Shown piece by piece: positions 59,833 through 64,000 of a stretch of DNA of 64,000 bases (within the stretch, counting starts at the first letter, position 1; each line of letters starts with the position of its first letter). The DNA comes from Streptomyces sp. B93 (GTDB lineage: Bacteria > Actinomycetota > Actinomycetes > Streptomycetales > Streptomycetaceae). The stretch lies in NCBI RefSeq assembly GCF_018070565.1, contig NZ_JAGPXL010000036.1:1-64000 (forward strand), written 5' to 3'. The notes beneath the pieces are model-generated. The model saw nothing but the letters and a program-made list of their open reading frames with translations, was not told the DNA's origin and ran no database searches. A program made the position numbers and the translations under genes.

Positions 59833-61206
59833 TCACTTGCCGTTCGTGAGGATGGAGCGGGGGCTGAGGCGCAGCACGGAGGCTGCCGGGATCGCGGTGG
59901 CGAGGAGGCTGATGCCGAGCCCGACGCCACCGACGGCGGCGAGGTCCGCGGGCTTGAGCACCACGGTGATCCTGTCGACGGGGTCGGCGTTCTCGACGGG
60001 CTGGTCGTCGAGGTCGATGCCCTCGTCGAGACCGGTGCTGCCGGGGCCGGGCGGCTGCCAGGAGTCGATCTTCTCCTGGGCGGAAGCGGCCTCCCTGCCG
60101 AGGAGTGACTGACCGGCGCCCTGCGTCAGCCGCGGCGCGAACATCGAGCCCAGCGCGATGGACAGGGCGGCCACCACGGCGATCTCCAGGGCCTGCTGGG
60201 TGATGAGCTTCCACTTCTTCTCGCCCAGGGACAGCAGCACGCCGTACTCCTTGCGGCGCTGCTTGACGGCGAGGTTGACGAGGAGGGCGAGGACGGCGGC
60301 GCCCGCGACGCCGATCAGCCACATGGCGAGGGTGGCGGTGGAGCTGATGCTCTTGAGCGGGCCGGTCATCTGCCGCACGGCCTTGTCGTTGACGTCGAGC
60401 GTGAAGCCGTCCAGCGCGGCCCCGGCGACGTCCTCGGCCCTGTCCTTGAACGCGTCCTGGAGGCCGGCGTCCGTCAGGAGGAAGGTCGCCCTGGTGATCT
60501 GGCGGGCCCCGCCCCCGGGCGTGCTGAGGGCGGCGAGGCCGCCGACGGTGCCGTAGATCATGTTGGCCGGGTTGACGTAGTACTCGGGCTCCGGTTCGCT
60601 GCCGGGGCGCGGGTCGCGGAAGACACCGGCCACGGTGAACTCCCCGGTCGTCTTCTCGTCGTTGCCGGTCAGGGTGACCTTGTCGCCCGTCTTGAGGCCG
60701 TTCTTCCCGGCCAGGCGCTCCTCGACGAGGATCTGCCTGCTGTCCCGGTCGGCGGCGGTCAGGTGCCTTCCGGAGAGCAGCTTCAGCCTGCCGCTGCGGA
60801 AGTCGGCCAGCAGTGAGGAGTCGAGGACGCCGATGCCGGGGGTGCCGCCGGGCCCCATGGAGCCGTCCACACCGTCGGTGACGAGTCCGGCACCGTCCTT
60901 CAGGAGTACCCGGTCCCACATGGAGTAGGTGTACTTCTGGACCTGGGGCAGCTCACCGATCTCCTCGACCACCGAGGCGTCGATCGTCGGGGCTTGGCCG
61001 AGGTTCCCCTGGGCCTGCGGGTCGACGTCGAGGTTGACCTCGGCGCCCACCGACCGGGTGGCGTCCCGTTCGGCGCGGGCGGTCGCGGCGTTGATCAGTA
61101 CGCCGGCCAGCACCATGACGGAGATGACCAGGAACGTGGCGAAGGTGATCAGCGTCCGGCCCTTGCGGGCCCACAGGCTGAGGCCCGCACGTTTGACGAA
61201 GTTCAT
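59833..61206 (-). CDS. FtsX/MacB-like ABC permease (module 2, second copy)
   Basis: A 457-residue protein with an N-terminal helix after MNFVKRAGLS, a large MacB extracytoplasmic domain (ILVEERLAGKNGLKTGDKV) and three C-terminal helices in an FtsX domain (LLSLGEKKWKLITQQALEI). It is a paralogue of the permease at 61256 (both start MNFVKRAG) and of module 1. It lies 49 bp after that gene. Two different permeases with one ATPase could form a heterodimer. Confidence 0.9.
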   Translation of the reverse strand: MNFVKRAGLSLWARKGRTLITFATFLVISVMVLAGVLINAATARAERDATRSVGAEVNLDVDPQAQGNLGQAPTIDASVVEEIGELPQVQKYTYSMWDRVLLKDGAGLVTDGVDGSMGPGGTPGIGVLDSSLLADFRSGRLKLLSGRHLTAADRDSRQILVEERLAGKNGLKTGDKVTLTGNDEKTTGEFTVAGVFRDPRPGSEPEPEYYVNPANMIYGTVGGLAALSTPGGGARQITRATFLLTDAGLQDAFKDRAEDVAGAALDGFTLDVNDKAVRQMTGPLKSISSTATLAMWLIGVAGAAVLALLVNLAVKQRRKEYGVLLSLGEKKWKLITQQALEIAVVAALSIALGSMFAPRLTQGAGQSLLGREAASAQEKIDSWQPPGPGSTGLDEGIDLDDQPVENADPVDRITVVLKPADLAAVGGVGLGISLLATAIPAASVLRLSPRSILTNGK

Positions 61207-61255
61207 GTATGTCGGCCTTCTTGGTTCGTTCGGTGATGGGCTGTTTGCTGACGGG

Positions 61256-62512
61256 CTATTCGCTGACGGCGAGGATCGAGCGGGGGTGCAGGCGGAGGAC
61301 GCCGATGCCGGGGACGACGGTGGAGACCAGGCAGATGCCGAGGCCGATCCCGGCGACCTTGCCCACGTCGGCGGGCTCGACGCGCACCGTGGGCGGGGCC
61401 ATCGCCGTGTCCGGGACGCCCCCCGCGGTGTGCCGCGGCGGGCGGTCGAGCAGGGCATCGCCCAGGGACGGGGCGGCGAGATGTCCCGCCAGTGCGGCGA
61501 CGGCGATCGCGGGCAGGCAGACCACGGCGATCTCCACGGCGTGCTGGGTGATGAGCTTCCACTTCTTCTCGCCCATCGACAGCAGCACCCCGAGTTCCTC
61601 GCGCCGCTCCCGGATCTGCAACATGACGATGAGACCGAGGACCAGCGCACCGGCCAGCGCGATCACCCAGACGATCAGTCCAGCGAAGGCACCGACCCGC
61701 TGGATGGGACGGACCTGGTCCTGGTACGCCTTGTCGTTGACGCGGAAGTCGAAGTCCCCCGTGCCGAGCAGCCGCCTCGCCTCGGCGTGCAGTCGTTCGG
61801 CCTGCTCCGGCGAGCCGATCCTGAACACCGCCTCGTCGACCTCGGCCGCGCCCTCGCCGAGCCGCTCCGCGAGGGGCGTCGGCACGTAGACGGTGTTGCC
61901 GGGCAGTTCGTCCGGGGGCGTCCACTGCGGCGGGTCCTTCCGCGGGTCGCGGAACACGCCGAGGACCTTCATCGTGACCGTGCGTTCACCGTCGTAGGAC
62001 CGCACCCGGATCGTGTCGCCGACCTCGAGCCCGTTCTTCTCGGCGAGGCGTTCCTCGACCACCGCGACACGGCGGCCGGTGTCACGTGGGTCGATCCCGC
62101 GCCCAGAGGTGATCTTCGTGGAGCCGTACGAGAAGGGCAGCAGCATGCCCAGGTCCCGCACACCGCGCATCGCCAGCGGCCCCCCTTCCCGCTCCCCGGG
62201 GGGCGGTGGCTCCGGGGAGACGAGCGGGTCGAAGCCGCGCGGGCCGGCGGTCAGCGTGAGCAGCGGGTTGTAACGGGTCACCGGAGCCCTGGAGCCGAGC
62301 CGTGCGACCCGGTCCGCGGTCAGGACCTCGCCCCTGACCGTCACGTCGACGCCGATCCTGCGCTGCGCCTCGGCCTCCTGGCGCGCGGCGGCAGCCTCCA
62401 GCAGGAACCCGCCGAGCAGCAGGGCACAGATCACCACGAAGATGCCGAGCAGGGCGGCGGTGCGGGACTTCCTGGCACGCAGGCTCATCCCGGCCCGCTT
62501 GACGAAGTTCAT
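61256..62512 (-). CDS. FtsX/MacB-like ABC permease (module 2, first copy)
   Basis: A 418-residue permease with N-terminal helix (LLGIFVVICALLLGGFLLEA), MacB domain (SGRGIDPRDTG; VVEERLAEKNGLEVGDTIRV) and FtsX domain with VLLSMGEKKWKLITQHAVE. It is first in the operon and divergent from the response regulator gene by 135 bp. It resembles the module 1 permease strongly in its MacB domain, as expected for paralogues. Confidence 0.9.
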   Translation of the reverse strand: MNFVKRAGMSLRARKSRTAALLGIFVVICALLLGGFLLEAAAARQEAEAQRRIGVDVTVRGEVLTADRVARLGSRAPVTRYNPLLTLTAGPRGFDPLVSPEPPPPGEREGGPLAMRGVRDLGMLLPFSYGSTKITSGRGIDPRDTGRRVAVVEERLAEKNGLEVGDTIRVRSYDGERTVTMKVLGVFRDPRKDPPQWTPPDELPGNTVYVPTPLAERLGEGAAEVDEAVFRIGSPEQAERLHAEARRLLGTGDFDFRVNDKAYQDQVRPIQRVGAFAGLIVWVIALAGALVLGLIVMLQIRERREELGVLLSMGEKKWKLITQHAVEIAVVCLPAIAVAALAGHLAAPSLGDALLDRPPRHTAGGVPDTAMAPPTVRVEPADVGKVAGIGLGICLVSTVVPGIGVLRLHPRSILAVSE

Positions 62513-62556
62513 GCGGCCAGTGGAGCAGTCGGCCCTTTGCAGGAGGATAAGCGTGT

Positions 62557-62566
62557 TACGGCCGTA
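62557..62566. promoter_or_regulatory. Palindrome and direct repeats in the divergent region of module 2
   Basis: TACGGCCGTA is a perfect 10-bp palindrome, flanked by two ATAAG repeats (62547-62551 and 62566-62570) 19 bp apart, with an opposite CCTTAT further on (62608-62613). The gap lies between the permease operon and response regulator. A response-regulator binding region is likely but the exact site is not clear. Confidence 0.4.
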
Positions 62567-62647
62567 TAAGGACCGCCCGTGGTGGCACGCGGCACGTCGA
62601 CGGTTTCCTTATGCGACTGTGAACGCGGCCTTGGTTTCATGTCGGTC

Positions 62648-63310
62648 ATGAGAGTTCTGGTAGCCGAGGACCACCGGGTGCTGGCCCGCACCATCGCCGT
62701 GGGCCTGCGCCGTGAGGCGATGGCGGTCGATGTCACCCACACCGGCGACGCCGCCGAGCGGATGTGTCTGCTCACCGCCTACGACGTCCTGATCCTCGAC
62801 CGCGACCTGCCCGTCATGAGCGGGGACGAGGTGTGCCTGCGGCTGCGGGAACTCGACGATCCGCCGCGGATCCTCATGCTCACCGCGGCGGGCGACATCA
62901 CCGACCGCGTCTACGGCCTGACCACGCTCGGCGCCGACGACTACCTGCCCAAGCCCTTCGACTTCAGTGAGCTGTTCGCCCGTGTGCGGACCCTCAGCAG
63001 ACGGCCCCCCGCTCCGCCGTCGGCCGTCCTGCGGCACGGCGGCATCACCATGGACACGTCCAGACGCGAGGTGTCCGTCGACGGCCGCCCGCTCGCCCTC
63101 ACACCCAAGGAGTTCGCGGTCCTGCACCTGCTGCTGGAGGCCCGGGGAGCACCCGTCCCGCACGACGAGATCGTCCGCACCCTGTGGGACGAGCACCTCA
63201 CCCCGCACACCAGCGCCGTCCGTGCCACGGTCAGCCGACTGCGCGGCAAGCTCGGCGACCCCGGTGTCATCACCGCCGACACGGGACAGGGATACCGGCT
63301 GTGCGACTGA
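62648..63310 (+). CDS. OmpR-family response regulator of module 2
   Basis: A 220-residue protein with receiver (VAEDHRVLARTIAVGLRRE; aspartate in ILDRDLPVMSGDE; LTAAGDI; KPFDFSEL) and winged-helix output domain (LTPKEFAVLHLL; SAVRATVSRLRGKLG). Same length as its paralogue at 27787. The ATG at 62648 is where receiver homology begins. It overlaps the kinase gene by 10 bp and is divergent from the permease genes. Confidence 0.93.
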   Translation: MRVLVAEDHRVLARTIAVGLRREAMAVDVTHTGDAAERMCLLTAYDVLILDRDLPVMSGDEVCLRLRELDDPPRILMLTAAGDITDRVYGLTTLGADDYLPKPFDFSELFARVRTLSRRPPAPPSAVLRHGGITMDTSRREVSVDGRPLALTPKEFAVLHLLLEARGAPVPHDEIVRTLWDEHLTPHTSAVRATVSRLRGKLGDPGVITADTGQGYRLCD

Positions 63311-64000
63311 ACCCGCGCGCGTTCATCGGCCGACTGCCCTTCCGTGCCCGTCTCACGGCGGCCATCTCCGCCCTGTTCCTGCTCACCGGCGTGGCCCTGC
63401 TCGCCTTCGTCGTCCTGCTCGCCCGCCATGGGACGGCCCAGCAGGTCGAGGGCATCGACGTCGAATACACCGACACACCCGCCGGTACCGCGATCCCGTT
63501 CCAGCCCGTCCGCCCCGCGGAATCCGGGCCGGTCGTGCCCTTCGCGCAGTCCGGTGCCCTCAAGATCCAGAAGTTCGACCAGACCATTCAGGCCGTGCAG
63601 GACACCGCCCTGCGCCAGATGGTCCTCTGGTCCGCAGTAGGTCTGCTCGTCCTGGCCCTCCTCGCCGGGCTGTCCGGGTGGTGGCTGGCCGGGAGGGCGC
63701 TGCGCCCGGTCGCCTCGATGACCGAGGCCGCGCGCCGCATCAGCGAGCAGAGCCTGCACCAGCGGCTGGCCCTCACCGGCCCCGACGACGAACTCCACCG
63801 TCTCGCCGACACCTTCGACGCGATGCTCGACCGGCTGGAGAAGTCGTTCGACAGCCAGCGCCGCTTCGTCGCCAACGCCTCCCACGAACTCAAGACCCCC
63901 CTCGCCGCCCAGCGCGCCACCCTCCAGGTCGGCCTCGCCGACCCGCTCCCCGACCACCTCACCGAAGTCCGCGACGACCTGCTGTCCACCAACCGCGAGG
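63301..64000 (+). CDS. Sensor histidine kinase of module 2 (cut by the window end)
   Basis: The first 233 codons of a kinase: two membrane helices (about residues 19-42 and 103-125), HAMP, and the phospho-acceptor motif ANASHELKTPLAAQR at about residues 200-214. GTG start with AGGGA upstream, inside the response regulator end. It pairs with that regulator. The ATP-binding part lies beyond 64000. Paralogue of the kinase at 26567. Confidence 0.9.
   Translation, partial: MRLNPRAFIGRLPFRARLTAAISALFLLTGVALLAFVVLLARHGTAQQVEGIDVEYTDTPAGTAIPFQPVRPAESGPVVPFAQSGALKIQKFDQTIQAVQDTALRQMVLWSAVGLLVLALLAGLSGWWLAGRALRPVASMTEAARRISEQSLHQRLALTGPDDELHRLADTFDAMLDRLEKSFDSQRRFVANASHELKTPLAAQRATLQVGLADPLPDHLTEVRDDLLSTNRE

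Noticed and set aside
59833..61650. Long frame joining the two module 2 permeases as one protein
   Set aside because: The part upstream of 61206 is a shadow of the first permease. Each permease has its own MNFVKRAG start and a stop lies at 61256 in the first.

Overview
The window reads as chromosome of a high-GC actinomycete, almost certainly Streptomyces or a close relative. It has very GC-rich codon third positions, frequent GTG and TTG starts, many ATGA/GTGA stop-start overlaps, a WhiJ-type triad (ATPase, XRE regulator, DUF397), a DUF574-type methyltransferase, a SigE-family sigma factor, and several LysR/LacI/MerR regulators beside small catabolic operons. No rRNA, tRNA, CRISPR array or transposase was seen. 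The window begins in a short tail after an MMPL gene and ends inside a histidine kinase gene.

Layout. 88-3360: MMPL exporter and LysR regulator. 3560-12690: a catabolic operon (tartrate-type dehydrogenase, hydantoinase/oxoprolinase B and A, MFS transporter, 2-hydroxyacid dehydrogenase, AtuA-like protein, DUF4387 protein), bounded by nested LysR-type inverted repeats and a perfect 13-bp-stem terminator. 12788-16325: secreted alpha/beta hydrolase, DUF485-like protein and sodium:solute symporter. 16359-17870: SigE-family sigma factor, small membrane partner and a secreted repeat peptide. 18067-24019: exported molybdenum aldehyde oxidoreductase operon (PaoABC/XdhC type) ending in a GH3-like gene, with a divergent LysR gene at 24194. 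25174-26528: MerR regulator and SDR with a textbook 19-bp-spacer MerR promoter.

26567-30764 and 59115-64000 are two paralogous modules, each with a divergent pair: response regulator plus kinase one way, FtsX/MacB-like permease(s) plus ATPase the other way.

30774-35901 is the most unusual part: a lower-GC minus-strand operon that looks like a decaying biosynthetic cluster. It encodes an exported gamma-class chorismate mutase, a frameshifted PrnB homologue (pyrrolnitrin-type indole-rearranging enzyme), a glutamate-1-semialdehyde-type aminotransferase, two related ABM-like proteins (one fused to an NTF2 domain), and a deletion chimera joining a SAM O-methyltransferase to the last 167 residues of a PrnC/CtcP-type flavin halogenase.

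36226-41768: hot-dog thioesterase, DUF1611 protein, P450 plus terpene synthase pair, and an FAD oxidoreductase. 41784-45755: WhiJ-type triad, methyltransferase, AraC-type regulator, RibD-like reductase. 45862-54146: glycan-use operon (secreted BNR-ricin glycosidase, GH2 enzyme, ABC sugar importer) under a divergent LacI gene with two matching operators. 54288-58934: second MMPL exporter, divergent NarL-type two-component system, and an orphan MazF-like protein.
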